DNA of 64,000 bases from DSWT01 sp035420085 (lineage in GTDB: Bacteria; Chloroflexota; Anaerolineae; B4-G1; SLSP01), in contig DAOLUH010000015.1 of assembly GCA_035420085.1 (NCBI GenBank), forward strand, positions 42,032 through 106,031, in the 5' to 3' direction. Made by a program: the position numbers and the translations under genes. The notes beneath the pieces are model-generated. The model did not search any database. It worked only from the letters and a program-made list of their open reading frames with translations, and was not told where the DNA came from. Of the stretch, positions 1 to 11,872 are shown piece after piece; within the stretch, counting starts at the first letter, position 1; each line of letters starts with the position of its first letter.

Positions 1-616
1 GTTTGGCCGCTTCCAGGTACGCGACGACCATGTGCCGTTCGGTGGCGTTGCCCGCCGGGGTGAGGGGCAGCACGTCGCGGTCGTAGTCGATGACCACCGG
101 ATCAAGGTAGGCGTTGACGCGTGCTGCCACATCGCGATTGCGTCCCTCGGCCCGCGCGCGCAAATTATCCAAAAGTAGCTTGATCTCAACCGGCGACGTG
201 CTTGTCGTAAACCCAATGCCCATGTGATAGAAAATCCCCGGCTCGCCCGGCGAGTTGATCTCGCGCGTGGCGAACTCCGGGATGAAGACGCGCGTCTCCA
301 TCCCCGCGCTGCCGCGCACACCGGCAAGGTCGCAGGCCGCGAGGAACTCCTCCACGCCATCCAACACGTCGAAGTCCACAATGCCCATATAGGCATAGCC
401 GGACTTCTTCGCCAGCCACGCCAGCGCCGTCGGCGAGTAACCGTAGGCGTTGTACGAGAAGAACGTGTGGCAGTGCATATTGGCGACGTTGGTGGGCGGC
501 GCGATGTCCACTGCGCCCTGGGCGGCCAAAGCAAGTAGCTCACGCAGCGCGGTAGTGCGTGCGGCGACATTGAAATCGTTCAATTGTGTTTCTAGAGTTT
601 CGATTGACGCTTTCAA
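1..616 (-). CDS. PHP-domain metallohydrolase-like protein, truncated by the window edge
   Basis: About 205 residues are visible before the reading frame runs off the left edge, so the C-terminus is missing. Near residue 47 the metal-binding PHP signature NMHCHTFFSYNAYGYSPT appears, followed by an AWLAKKSGYAYMGIVDFD stretch typical of the PHP barrel. The fold normally supports phosphoesterase chemistry with two or three metals; the substrate cannot be told. The chosen start is TTG at 616, about 9 bases after an AAGGAG ribosome binding site (626-631). An in-frame GTG at 622 sits only 3 bases after that site and is less likely. It is the last visible gene of a minus-strand run starting near 4185. 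Confidence 0.75.
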   Translation of the reverse strand, partial: MKASIETLETQLNDFNVAARTTALRELLALAAQGAVDIAPPTNVANMHCHTFFSYNAYGYSPTALAWLAKKSGYAYMGIVDFDVLDGVEEFLAACDLAGVRGSAGMETRVFIPEFATREINSPGEPGIFYHMGIGFTTSTSPVEIKLLLDNLRARAEGRNRDVAARVNAYLDPVVIDYDRDVLPLTPAGNATERHMVVAYLEAAK

Positions 617-641
617 AAACACCTACTCCTTGCGACTTGTG

Positions 642-998
642 TTAAAGCAGATCATGCTGCAACAAAAGGTCTTCAACAAACGTCAGAAAACTGAGGAGCG
701 GTTTTCGTCCTAATCCTTCACTGAATGGTAAATGTCTCTCGGGAGCATCATAAGGGTGCAAATGCCACTCTCCACTTTCACGATCTATGCCAAAGATGCG
801 CCGACCATGTTCAATGAGCGCGAAGTACAAAGAGTCTGAAAGTTGCCCATAAAACACATGAACAAAAACATCTGCACGGATATATAAGCGTAACGAGAGC
901 GTTGCATCAGTGCGTTCGATATCTTGGATGGCTTGAATAAATCATACCCGCTCAAAGGCATTTTGTGCTTCCTGCAGCAAGTCAAAGAAAGTATCCAT
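642..998 (-). pseudogene. Toxin-like small protein (TumE/DUF6516-like), broken by an in-frame stop
   Basis: The reading frame opens with ATG at 998 (MDTFFDLLQEAQNAFERV), meets TGA at 942-944 and then continues open to a stop at 642. The downstream part contains IFGIDRESGEWHLHPYD and ends with a helix-like LLSFLTFVEDLLLQHDLL. The WHxHP(Y/F)D layout reminds me of small TumE-like toxin partners; this is family memory, not a search. It starts 8 bases after the corrected end of the antitoxin-like frame at 1006-1312, so the two form a pair. With both members damaged the module is probably dead, unless the TGA or the upstream frameshift is a sequencing error. Any TGA readthrough would be unusual. 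Confidence 0.5.
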
Positions 999-1005
999 GT
1001 TCTCG

Positions 1006-1312
1006 TTAATGGAGTTGCTTTAATTTGCGTTCCAGGGTTTGAATATGACCTATGGCGGTTTCCCAATCCATCGCATCTTTTTTCCACTTCCCAGGTATAG
1101 CCTTGTTTTTGGGCTATTTTTTGCTGATGAAACTGCGTGAAATCCATACCATACTTATCTCGAAGGGTTTGATCGAGATAATGGTATCGTTTCAAGCGCC
1201 GTAGATACTCAGCTTCGATTAACATTCGTATTGTAGTATCGAATGTCTGTTCACCCATAAACGGCTCTTGCAAAAGCTTGTAAATTTCTTCTTGCAATTC
1301 TACTGTGTGCAT
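1006..1312 (-). pseudogene. Antitoxin-like small protein with a frameshift in a six-base homopolymer
   Basis: The frame from ATG 1312 gives a helical protein with KYGMDFTQFHQQKIA and YTWEVEK. At the run of six T (six A on the coding strand) at 1078-1083 the open frame goes out of register. Removing one base restores VEKDAMDWETAIGHIQTLE and a natural stop at 1006. That restored tail matches my memory of a small antitoxin-like family (KYGM.F..F ... E.D...WE.A...I). As written, translation would run on through the next gene in the wrong frame. It starts 20 bases after the URO-D gene, so it sat in the same operon. Confidence 0.5.
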
Positions 1313-1332
1313 TTTGTCCTCTTCTTTGTTGT

Positions 1333-2505
1333 TTAACCAAACGCTGCGCGCATCCTCTCACAATAGTACTGCACATTCTCCCACTTCGCATCCGGCGCGA
1401 GGCGGTGATCGGGGCAGGGGATGTAGCCGCCGAGGTCAACCAGCGGCTTGAGGCGCTCGATTTCGGCGTCCACGGCGGCGTAGTCGCGGCTGAAGACGAC
1501 CTTATCCATCCCGCCGACGCCGCGCAGCGCCCGCCCGTACTGCGCCCGCCACGGCGCGATGCTCGACCGCCACGTTCCCACCTCGATGGGGAACATCGTG
1601 TTGACGCCGTTCTCCAGCCACACGGGAACGAGTTTGGTCACGTCGCCGTCGCTGTCGAGCGAGACGATGTCAATGCCGTAGCTGTTCACCAGTTCGGTGA
1701 GGCGCTTGTAGTGGTGGCCCGTCATCCGGCGAAACGCGCGCGGGCTGATGAGCGGCCCGCTTTTGAAGGAGATGTCTTCCCAGAAGTGCCCGAAGTCGAA
1801 GGGCGCGGGGCCGCCATTGGGACACACCAACTCCAATGTCGTCTTTGTCGTCTGATAGCATAGCTCGGCGGTGACATCCACGATTTCTTGCAGCAGATCG
1901 GGATCGTCCGCCAGCATATACGACAGCCCCACAATGCCAATCCAGTCGCGGATGACGCCGAACAGGCTGCCGATATGGATGCCGTAAGGATTCTGCCACG
2001 CGCCGCGTCGCAGATAGTCCAGCCCGCCCCAGTCGAAGCGCACCATCACGCCGTCGCAGTTGACCCAGGCGTGCGTGACGCGCTCCTCGCTATACTGTAG
2101 CCGGGGCAAGTAATGCTCTTCCCACGAGGCGCGATCCTTGAGCAAGTGTTCAATCTCCTGGGGAATGGAAATCGCGTCATCTTTTTGCAGGATGATGACG
2201 CCCTCGTCATTCTGGATGTGCCGCCCGCCATTGGGCAACTCGCGGATCACCTTTGTCTCGAACGGCGGACGCAAGCGCGTGGCGGGGCCGTAGCACGTGC
2301 TCCAGTTGAAGTCAAAGCCGAGCCGCGCAGCGATAACGGCATCCGTGGGATTGCCATCGCCCCATGCCTGCGCCTCTTCGACGGTGACGTGCCCCTCAGT
2401 GGCCCACTTATCCAGCGTCTCGCGCCAATAGCCGAAGTGGACGACGGGCATCCGGTCGTAATCCTGGTAGTGAAGAATGGCGTGGACTCGTTCACGATTG
2501 TTCAT
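1333..2505 (-). CDS. Uroporphyrinogen decarboxylase (URO-D)-family protein
   Basis: A 390-residue cytosolic TIM-barrel-type protein that opens MNNRERVHAILHYQDYDRMP, the typical start of URO-D superfamily proteins that are not true HemE. The centre holds FDFGHFWEDISFKSGPLIS and SYGIDIVSLDSDGDVTKLVP, and the end has GYIPCPDHRLAPDAKWENV, features of the methyltransferase-like branch of the superfamily. A role in methyl transfer to or from a corrinoid, or in degradation of a methylated or sugar compound, is possible but unproven. A ribosome binding site GGAG precedes the ATG. It lies 9 bases after the membrane gene 2515-3120 and in one apparent operon with the dehydrogenase 3124-4185. Confidence 0.8.
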   Translation of the reverse strand: MNNRERVHAILHYQDYDRMPVVHFGYWRETLDKWATEGHVTVEEAQAWGDGNPTDAVIAARLGFDFNWSTCYGPATRLRPPFETKVIRELPNGGRHIQNDEGVIILQKDDAISIPQEIEHLLKDRASWEEHYLPRLQYSEERVTHAWVNCDGVMVRFDWGGLDYLRRGAWQNPYGIHIGSLFGVIRDWIGIVGLSYMLADDPDLLQEIVDVTAELCYQTTKTTLELVCPNGGPAPFDFGHFWEDISFKSGPLISPRAFRRMTGHHYKRLTELVNSYGIDIVSLDSDGDVTKLVPVWLENGVNTMFPIEVGTWRSSIAPWRAQYGRALRGVGGMDKVVFSRDYAAVDAEIERLKPLVDLGGYIPCPDHRLAPDAKWENVQYYCERMRAAFG

Positions 2506-2514
2506 ACGTTCTCC

Positions 2515-3120
2515 TTATGATGTGGCAATGGATTGTTTTTGATCAGCCTCATATCTGGCGATGAGCCGGTTAAGTCCGGTTCCATCCACCAGATAAAGAG
2601 CCTTCCCCTTGGCCCATTTGAGAGCCTGTGGGGTGAATGTCCCATAGGTAAAGAAAAGGCCGTGCTCTGCACCAGAATTTGCGATCAGGCTGTACAATCC
2701 TCGTACATCGGAGACACTCACAGGGTTGGTGTTACATGCTACAATGGCTACCGATGACAGTTTGTCCGTGTCTGAGTAGATTTCCATAATGCAGCGGTCC
2801 CGCCGCGCGACCCCTATGTTGACACGCTCACCTTCAACACGCCGTAATATGTTTGCCAGACGGTCGGCTAGAACTAAAGAGGGAAGGGTGTCCTCTTCAG
2901 TCGGTTGCACCATGTGGTCTTCGATGGGTTGTTGGTTGGTTGCGTTCATCCATTGGAGCTGTCTCTTGTGGACACTCTGTTCGTAGACCACAAGACCCAC
3001 AGCGATGACCAGGGCTGCAATCCCCGCAAACTGGACATAGGCGCTTGGGTGCAGGAGACCCAAGAAGGTGAGGGTGACGCTGCACAACGCCAAAACCATA
3101 CTGATGATGTAGCCGATCAA
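2515..3120 (-). CDS. Membrane protein with a degenerate Mrr/restriction-endonuclease-like domain
   Basis: 201 residues. Two hydrophobic helices (about residues 3-22 and 28-45) are followed by a polar linker and a C-terminal domain ending ALKWAKGKALYLVDGTGLNRLIARY, the usual tail of Mrr-like catalytic domains (FT..A...A....LiDG..L..L). At the position where active members have a QxK strand, this protein has VAIVACNTNPVSVSDV, so the catalytic lysine seems lost. I therefore predict a non-cutting, structural or regulatory relative. The start is TTG at 3120, three bases after the stop of the dehydrogenase gene, which suggests translational coupling. Confidence 0.6.
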   Translation of the reverse strand: MIGYIISMVLALCSVTLTFLGLLHPSAYVQFAGIAALVIAVGLVVYEQSVHKRQLQWMNATNQQPIEDHMVQPTEEDTLPSLVLADRLANILRRVEGERVNIGVARRDRCIMEIYSDTDKLSSVAIVACNTNPVSVSDVRGLYSLIANSGAEHGLFFTYGTFTPQALKWAKGKALYLVDGTGLNRLIARYEADQKQSIATS

Positions 3121-3123
3121 CGC

Positions 3124-4185
3124 TTATTTCCCCACCTGAATCATCGCCCGCAACACGCCATCTTTGTATCCGGCGACCAGTTCAAACGCCTCGATAATGC
3201 GTTCCAACGGGAAGTGATGCGTCGCCAGCGGCTTGATATCCACAATGCCTTTGCTCACCATGCGAATAGCGCGCAGATACGTGTGCTTCATCCGCCGCAC
3301 CAGCTTGATCGTGAGGCCCTTGCGCCGGATAACCGAGGCGTTCATCGTCATTGTGTCGTCAGCGGGGATGCCCACGACGACGACCTTGCCGCCGGGACAG
3401 GTCACGCGCGCCGCTTGATCGGGCGTTTCGTGCGCGCCGGCCGCCTCGAAGGCCACATCCACGCCGCGTCCGTTCGTCGCGCGTAGAATCGCCGCGACCA
3501 CATCCTCCGACTTTGGATCGAACACCGCATCGGCGGCGTACTCCAACGCGAACTGCCGCCGGTGCGCCAGCGGCTCGGTCATATAGATCATACCCGCGCC
3601 TGCCGCCTTCGCTACCGCCGCCGTCATAAGGCCGATGACGCCGGCCCCCAGCACGGCGACTGTCTGCCCAACCTTGAGGTGCGCCAGGTCAACGGCATGA
3701 ATGGCGATGCCGAGCGGCTCCAACAGCGCGCCGTCGTCCGCGCTGAAGCCTTCCGGCAGCGGGAAGCAGTTCTCGGCGGGCATGACGGCGTATTCGGCGA
3801 AAACGCCGTCAATCGGCGGCGTGCCGCAGAAGCGCACGTTGGGGCAAATGTTGGGATGCCCGTGCTGGCAGAATTCGCACACGCCGCACGAAATCGCCGG
3901 CTCCACGGCGACCAGTTGCCCCAGGCGCAACCCGTGCGCGCCTTCGACGCCCGGCCCAAACCCGGCGATCCACGCCGAAAACTCGTGGCCCATGGTGATC
4001 GGCTCCTTCACAATCGCGTCGCCGATGCCGCCTTCGAGATAGTAATGCACGTCCGACCCGCACGTGCCCACCGAAGCGATCTTGAGCAGCACCTCGCCCG
4101 GCCCCGGCGTAGGCACCGGCGCGCGCTCCACCCGCAAATCCCGAATCCCGTACAGCCGGGATGTAAGCATTGTTTGTTCTGACAT
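3124..4185 (-). CDS. Zinc-dependent medium-chain dehydrogenase, sorbitol/xylitol dehydrogenase type
   Basis: 353 residues from the chosen start. Catalytic zinc ligands are C42, H67 and E68 (GTCGSDVHY, MGHEF), with E156 near LLEPLGIAIHA. The structural zinc site has C100, C103, C106 and C114. The NAD(P)-binding motif LGAGVIGL lies near residues 179-186. The family oxidises polyols such as sorbitol, xylitol or related sugars to ketoses with NAD+; the exact substrate is not visible. A four-residue longer start at 4197 exists, but its codons contain the GGAGG ribosome binding site of the ATG at 4185, so 4185 is preferred. First gene of a likely operon with the membrane protein and the URO-D protein. 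Confidence 0.9.
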   Translation of the reverse strand: MSEQTMLTSRLYGIRDLRVERAPVPTPGPGEVLLKIASVGTCGSDVHYYLEGGIGDAIVKEPITMGHEFSAWIAGFGPGVEGAHGLRLGQLVAVEPAISCGVCEFCQHGHPNICPNVRFCGTPPIDGVFAEYAVMPAENCFPLPEGFSADDGALLEPLGIAIHAVDLAHLKVGQTVAVLGAGVIGLMTAAVAKAAGAGMIYMTEPLAHRRQFALEYAADAVFDPKSEDVVAAILRATNGRGVDVAFEAAGAHETPDQAARVTCPGGKVVVVGIPADDTMTMNASVIRRKGLTIKLVRRMKHTYLRAIRMVSKGIVDIKPLATHHFPLERIIEAFELVAGYKDGVLRAMIQVGK

Positions 4186-4199
4186 TGTGTCCTCCATGA

Positions 4200-4312
4200 A
4201 GAGTTAAGAGTAAAGAGTGAAGAGAAACGAGCAACGAGTAACCGGTGATGTGATAGCACCCTGTCCCCAATTCCCGTCTATCGTCTACCGTCTACTGTCT
4301 ACCATCTACCAC
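4200..4312. repeat. Heptamer tandem repeats, two different unit words
   Basis: One half (about 4201-4245) iterates GAGTTAA/GAGTAAA/GAGTGAA; the other (about 4272-4312) iterates CGTCTAC-type units (GGTAGAC on the minus strand). The period is 7 bases with point variation. The second tract overlaps the 3' end of the flavoprotein gene, whose stop codon TAG at 4306-4308 lies inside the first GGTAGA unit. No spacers or stems of CRISPR type are present. Confidence 0.85.
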
Positions 4313-4740
4313 ACCTTCACAAACTCCGGCGTCACCTTGATAATCAAGTTCTCCGGCGAATTGGCCCACTCTTGCGGGTCAGGGGCCAGGACGCCCTCCG
4401 GCCCCATGTAGCGCGTGTAGATGCGCAGCGCCATGTCGCGCACGAAGTCGCGCGGTTCGGTGACGAGTTCCGCCGCACCCTCGATGACCACGGCGGAGAC
4501 GCCATCCACGCTTTCGGCCACATCTACAACGACGGCGCACCTGGGATTGGCGCGCAGCTCGCCGATCTTGCGCGTGCTCTCGTAAGAGCTGATCCACAGC
4601 GTCTCGCCGTCCCACTCGTACCACACCGGCACGACATGCGGCTGCAACGTCCCCGGTGACGCCGTGGCGAACCGCGCCAGCAGCGGCGCGGCCAGAAAAG
4701 TGTCAATTTTGCCTTTTTGTTCAACGGATAATGCGATCAT
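4306..4740 (-). CDS. Pyridoxamine-5'-phosphate-oxidase-fold (PPOX) flavin protein
   Basis: 144 residues with the split-barrel pattern of the PPOX family: FLAAPLLARFATASPG, then HVVPVWYEWDGETLWISS, STRKIGELRANPRCAVVVD and a late SPENLIIKVTPEFVKVW strand. Members bind FMN or F420 and reduce or oxidise small molecules, or bind haem; none of these can be chosen from sequence alone. The last residues and the stop codon run into a heptamer repeat, so the C-terminus may have been shaped by the repeat. It stands alone between two repeat-filled gaps, in the same direction as its neighbours. Confidence 0.8.
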   Translation of the reverse strand: MIALSVEQKGKIDTFLAAPLLARFATASPGTLQPHVVPVWYEWDGETLWISSYESTRKIGELRANPRCAVVVDVAESVDGVSAVVIEGAAELVTEPRDFVRDMALRIYTRYMGPEGVLAPDPQEWANSPENLIIKVTPEFVKVW

Positions 4741-4757
4741 TTATTTCTCCTCGGAAA

Positions 4758-4850
4758 ATAAACCGTTGATCTCGCTAATCTACGCGAATCTTTTCAGAAA
4801 AATCAGCGAAGATTCGCGTGATTCGCGGTTATAATCTTCGCTCTCCTTGA
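4758..4850. repeat. Dispersed palindromic repeat, family A (CGCGAATC type), copy 1
   Basis: The block contains AATCTACGCGAATCTTT, TCAGAAAAATCAGCGAA and GATTCGCGTGATTCGCGGTT. Its reverse complement closely matches 16846-16905, and a diverged relative is at 54798-54867. It fills most of the gap between the PPOX gene and the deaminase gene. No transposase or reading frame is associated with it. Confidence 0.8.
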
Positions 4851-4882
4851 GTGAAATCCCACATGGAGCTTCTTTTGATTTC

Positions 4883-5317
4883 TTATAATTCCAGAATCTT
4901 CAGCGCCTCTTGCCGCATAAACTCTCCGATCAATTGCGGCTTATGCTCGGCCTTCGCAATGACCTCCGCCGCGCGGATGTGAACTTCCATCGTCCACCGC
5001 TCGTTGCAATCTTCCTGCGTTGCCGCGTAAACCACGCCTGCCATTTTCGCCCAACAGATCGCCGCCATGCACATCGGGCAGGGTTCATAAGTCGTGTACA
5101 GCCAACAGTCATCCAGGTGATGACGGCCCAGTTTCCTACACGCCTGGCGAATGGCGTTAATCTCGGAATGACCCGTCACATCATGCTCTGCCGAAAAGAT
5201 CGTGCCGCCGCTCATGGCGATAATCTCGTCACCCTGCACGATGAGACAGCCCACCGTCCAGTTGGTCAGGCCAAACGCAATCGCTTGTTCCATCACCGCG
5301 CGGTCTGGATGTTGCAT
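4883..5317 (-). CDS. Nucleoside/guanine-deaminase-like zinc enzyme (CMP/dCMP deaminase fold)
   Basis: 144 residues. The zinc site is complete: H50 and E52 in VTGHSEINA, and C80 and C83 in YEPCPMCMAA. E52 is the expected proton shuttle. Length and motif fit the guanine deaminase/TadA-like group of cytosolic deaminases. The replacement of the usual HAE by HSE and the absence of an obvious tRNA-binding tail argue against the true tRNA adenosine deaminase TadA. The start lies 6 bases after the stop of the class II aldolase, so the two genes are probably co-transcribed. Substrate is unknown. Confidence 0.85.
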   Translation of the reverse strand: MQHPDRAVMEQAIAFGLTNWTVGCLIVQGDEIIAMSGGTIFSAEHDVTGHSEINAIRQACRKLGRHHLDDCWLYTTYEPCPMCMAAICWAKMAGVVYAATQEDCNERWTMEVHIRAAEVIAKAEHKPQLIGEFMRQEALKILEL

Positions 5318-5323
5318 AGCCGC

Positions 5324-6043
5324 CTATTCCCCGAAATACAGCGCCTCCAACGACGCATTGACGCCCGGCGCGCCGAAAAGCGGCAGGTTGCGCAGATGCA
5401 TCACCTCGCCCAGCCGCTTGACCGCCGCGTAATCCAGCGTCTTCAGGCCGCCGCCGAGCTGCACCGCCATAATGATGGATTGCGCCGTGGCTTCCAGCAG
5501 CTCGATGTTCATCAGCGTCCAGTAGATGTCGCCCCGACTCATCGTCACCAGACCGTGATTTTCCATAATGAAGCTGTTGTACTTGGGCAGGTATGGCGCA
5601 AAGCTGTCGGCCAATTCCTGCGTGAGCGGTTGCGCGTAGGGGACGACGGGCACGGGGCCGATTTCGGTGGTGGTCTCCGGGTAAAGTGGCAGCAGCAGAT
5701 AGTTTTCGCCGCCAGAGATCGCCAGCGCGCCCACCGCAGGCGCGTGGCAGTGGATGACGGAGACAATGTCGGGCCGCTCGCGGAAGAACGTGAGATACAT
5801 CGGCAATTCGCCGGTTGGACGGCGCTCGCCTTCAACCGTCTCCCCCGCCAGGTTGACGAACACCACATCCTTGCGGCGGATGTCGCCCTTGTTCATCTGC
5901 GTGGGGGTGATGAGCACGAGGCCGTCTTCCAGCTTCCACGCCAGATTGCCGCCGTAGCCGGTCACGAACATATTGCGCGCCAACCGATGACAGACTTTGA
6001 CGAACAACTTCACTTCGTGTTGATACTTTTTATGCAGATCCAT
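5324..6043 (-). CDS. Class II aldolase/adducin-family protein
   Basis: 239 residues. Family signatures are TGYGGNLAWK (about 28-37, phosphate-binding loop), RRPTGELPMYL with the catalytic acid E79, zinc ligands H98 and H100 in VIHCHAPAV, and H163 in MENHGLV. These enzymes cleave or epimerise sugar phosphates (fuculose-1-phosphate aldolase, ribulose-5-phosphate epimerase and relatives) in the cytosol; the exact substrate is not clear. First gene of a two-gene unit with the deaminase, divergent from rpoC across a 231-base gap. Confidence 0.85.
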   Translation of the reverse strand: MDLHKKYQHEVKLFVKVCHRLARNMFVTGYGGNLAWKLEDGLVLITPTQMNKGDIRRKDVVFVNLAGETVEGERRPTGELPMYLTFFRERPDIVSVIHCHAPAVGALAISGGENYLLLPLYPETTTEIGPVPVVPYAQPLTQELADSFAPYLPKYNSFIMENHGLVTMSRGDIYWTLMNIELLEATAQSIIMAVQLGGGLKTLDYAAVKRLGEVMHLRNLPLFGAPGVNASLEALYFGE

Positions 6044-6140
6044 TCAAATCTCCCTTAATGGTGGGTGTTTAATGCTTGCTCATTCTACTCTAACCCAGAG
6101 GAAAATCAAAACTTACGACTTGAACGACCGACTTCTAAAG

Positions 6141-6168
6141 TTGACTTTTCGTTAAACTCCGCTATAAT
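6141..6168 (+). promoter_or_regulatory. Sigma-70-type promoter of rpoC
   Basis: TTGACT at 6141-6146 and TATAAT at 6163-6168 with a 16-base spacer. It lies 107 bases upstream of the rpoC start, leaving a leader of about 100 bases. No rpoB gene precedes it, so rpoC appears to have its own promoter. Confidence 0.8.
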
Positions 6169-6206
6169 GTTTCCACTTATGTCACGGCTGGCATGTCGGA
6201 GTCTAA

Positions 6207-6254
6207 AGCGCTGAGACAAAGAGTCTCAGTCGCTTGCTTTTTGTTGCCTGAGAC
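6207..6254 (+). promoter_or_regulatory. Attenuator-like leader of rpoC with alternative hairpins
   Basis: Three related segments stand in order: CTGAGAC (6211-6217), GTCTCAG (6223-6229) and CTGAGAC again (6248-6254). The middle one can pair with the first, extended by AGCG/CGCT with one bulged base, giving a hairpin followed shortly by CTTTTTG (6237-6243), which resembles an intrinsic terminator. It can instead pair with the third segment, which would break the terminator. The two structures exclude each other. What would drive the switch is unknown. Confidence 0.5.
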
Positions 6255-6274
6255 TGGGTTTTAGGGGGTAATGT

Positions 6275-10582
<4,308 letters not shown>

Positions 10583-10612
10583 CAGGGCGGTTAACATTTC
10601 ATCTATCACGCA

Positions 10613-10641
10613 AAGGGGCGACGAAAAAGTCGCCCCTTTTT
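10613..10641 (+). terminator. Intrinsic terminator after rpoC
   Basis: GGGGCGAC and GTCGCCCC form an 8-bp GC-rich stem around GAAAAA, followed by TTTTT. It ends the rpoC unit about 45 bases before the sigma-factor gene. Confidence 0.95.
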
Positions 10642-10687
10642 GCAACCCTGCCAACACTCCTGCGTATACAAACTAGGAATTATAAAC

Positions 10688-11245
10688 ATGGAAGAAGAAT
10701 GGTTGTTGTTGGCCCAGCGCGGAGAAGAAGAGGCCGTCAATCGTCTGGTAACGTCTTACCAGCAGCCGGTCTTTAATTTGTGCTACCGCATGTTAGGTGA
10801 GTACACCGAAGCGGAGGATGCCGCCCAAGAGGCGCTCGTCAAGGCGGTGATGCATTTACATTCCTATGATCCCGAACGCCCCTTCAAACCCTGGCTGCTG
10901 CGCATCGCCTCCAACGAGTGTATTGATCGCATACGGCGGCGCAAACCGACAGTGTCGCTGGATGGCATGGGCGATGACGGCGCCTGGGAATGGCAGGCCG
11001 GACATAGTCCCAACCCAGAGGCGGAAATGCTGCAGAATGAGCGGCAAGTTCAAATTCGAGAACTGATGGAAGGCCTTCCGCTGCTGGATCGGACCATTAT
11101 CATTTTGTTTTATTGGGAAGGGTTATCGTATACCGAGATTGGCGAGGCGACCGGATTGAGCATTTCGGCGATTAAATCCCGACTTTTCCGCGCCCGCCGG
11201 GTTATGGCGCAACTTATTGTAGAGGAGGGCGTTTATGCCGCGTGA
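10688..11245 (+). CDS. ECF-subfamily RNA polymerase sigma factor
   Basis: 185 residues. Region 2 (about 10-80) includes FNLCYRMLGEYTEAEDAAQEALVKA in the usual order, and region 4 (about 125-180) includes YWEGLSYTEIGEATGLSISA, the helix-turn-helix that reads the -35 element. The ATG at 10688 is used; a longer frame begins with TTG inside the rpoC terminator and is rejected. The stop overlaps the start of the anti-sigma gene by 11 bases, which implies coupled translation. The likely role is to direct polymerase to envelope-stress or surface genes while held by the next gene's product. Confidence 0.93.
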   Translation: MEEEWLLLAQRGEEEAVNRLVTSYQQPVFNLCYRMLGEYTEAEDAAQEALVKAVMHLHSYDPERPFKPWLLRIASNECIDRIRRRKPTVSLDGMGDDGAWEWQAGHSPNPEAEMLQNERQVQIRELMEGLPLLDRTIIILFYWEGLSYTEIGEATGLSISAIKSRLFRARRVMAQLIVEEGVYAA

Positions 11246-11795
11246 TCCGATGAATGATATGCATAGTGAAGCATGGTGGATGCGCGCGCTCGATGGAGAA
11301 CTGACCCGCGAGGAGCAAAAAGATTGGCAGGCGCACCTGCAGCAGTGCCCATCCTGCCGACAGGAGTGGGCGGCAATGACGCAGGTTGACCTCATCCTGC
11401 GGACGGCTGCGCCGCCCCCGCTGCTCGCTGAAGACTTCACCGCGCGCACCGTGACGATGATTACCCAAAAGCAAAAACTGCGTCACATGCTGCGGTTTGT
11501 GGTGGGGTTTCTGATCGTCGCACTGGTGGCCTGGATCGGCTTCAGTTATTTTGACGCGACCCTGGCCGTACTTGTCAGGGCCGCCACCGTGCTGATTTCA
11601 GGCCGCCAGATCCTTTTTGCCGCTTTGATGCGTACTCTCGTCGGGTTGGCGATCACGGTCAAAACGTTGTTGCCCCTGATTATGGGGGTAGCGGCGGCAT
11701 TGTTCTTGTTCCTGACGCCGAACAGCGTGCTTGCTACTGTGATGATGGCGCGATATTCCCAAAAGAAGCGCGCTCGCGCCGCTGCGGCGATCTGA
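11235..11795 (+). CDS. Zinc-finger anti-sigma factor, membrane-bound
   Basis: 186 residues. The N-terminal anti-sigma zinc finger (zf-HC2 type) shows H34, C38 and C41 in the form HLQQCPSC, preceded by RALDGELTREEQ. At least three hydrophobic segments follow (about 88-110, 112-135 and 140-165), so the protein is anchored in the inner membrane with its finger in the cytoplasm. It overlaps the sigma gene and is the obvious partner that sequesters it. The multi-span C-terminal half is longer than in the simplest anti-sigma factors and could be the sensor part. Confidence 0.85.
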   Translation: MPRDPMNDMHSEAWWMRALDGELTREEQKDWQAHLQQCPSCRQEWAAMTQVDLILRTAAPPPLLAEDFTARTVTMITQKQKLRHMLRFVVGFLIVALVAWIGFSYFDATLAVLVRAATVLISGRQILFAALMRTLVGLAITVKTLLPLIMGVAAALFLFLTPNSVLATVMMARYSQKKRARAAAAI

Positions 11796-11872
11796 ATAGG
11801 GTTATCCGTCTCGTGGGCCAATGGCTTCGAGATGCTGGATATAAAGAAAATACAATGAGAAAAAGGAGATAA

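Noticed and set aside
4910..6058. 382-codon plus-strand frame across the deaminase and aldolase genes
   Set aside because: Both minus-strand genes have complete active-site motifs; the plus-strand product is a His/Arg/Gln-rich shadow.
10640..10687. Sixteen-codon N-terminal extension of the sigma factor from TTG
   Set aside because: The TTG lies inside the rpoC terminator and the ATG at 10688 fits the family start.
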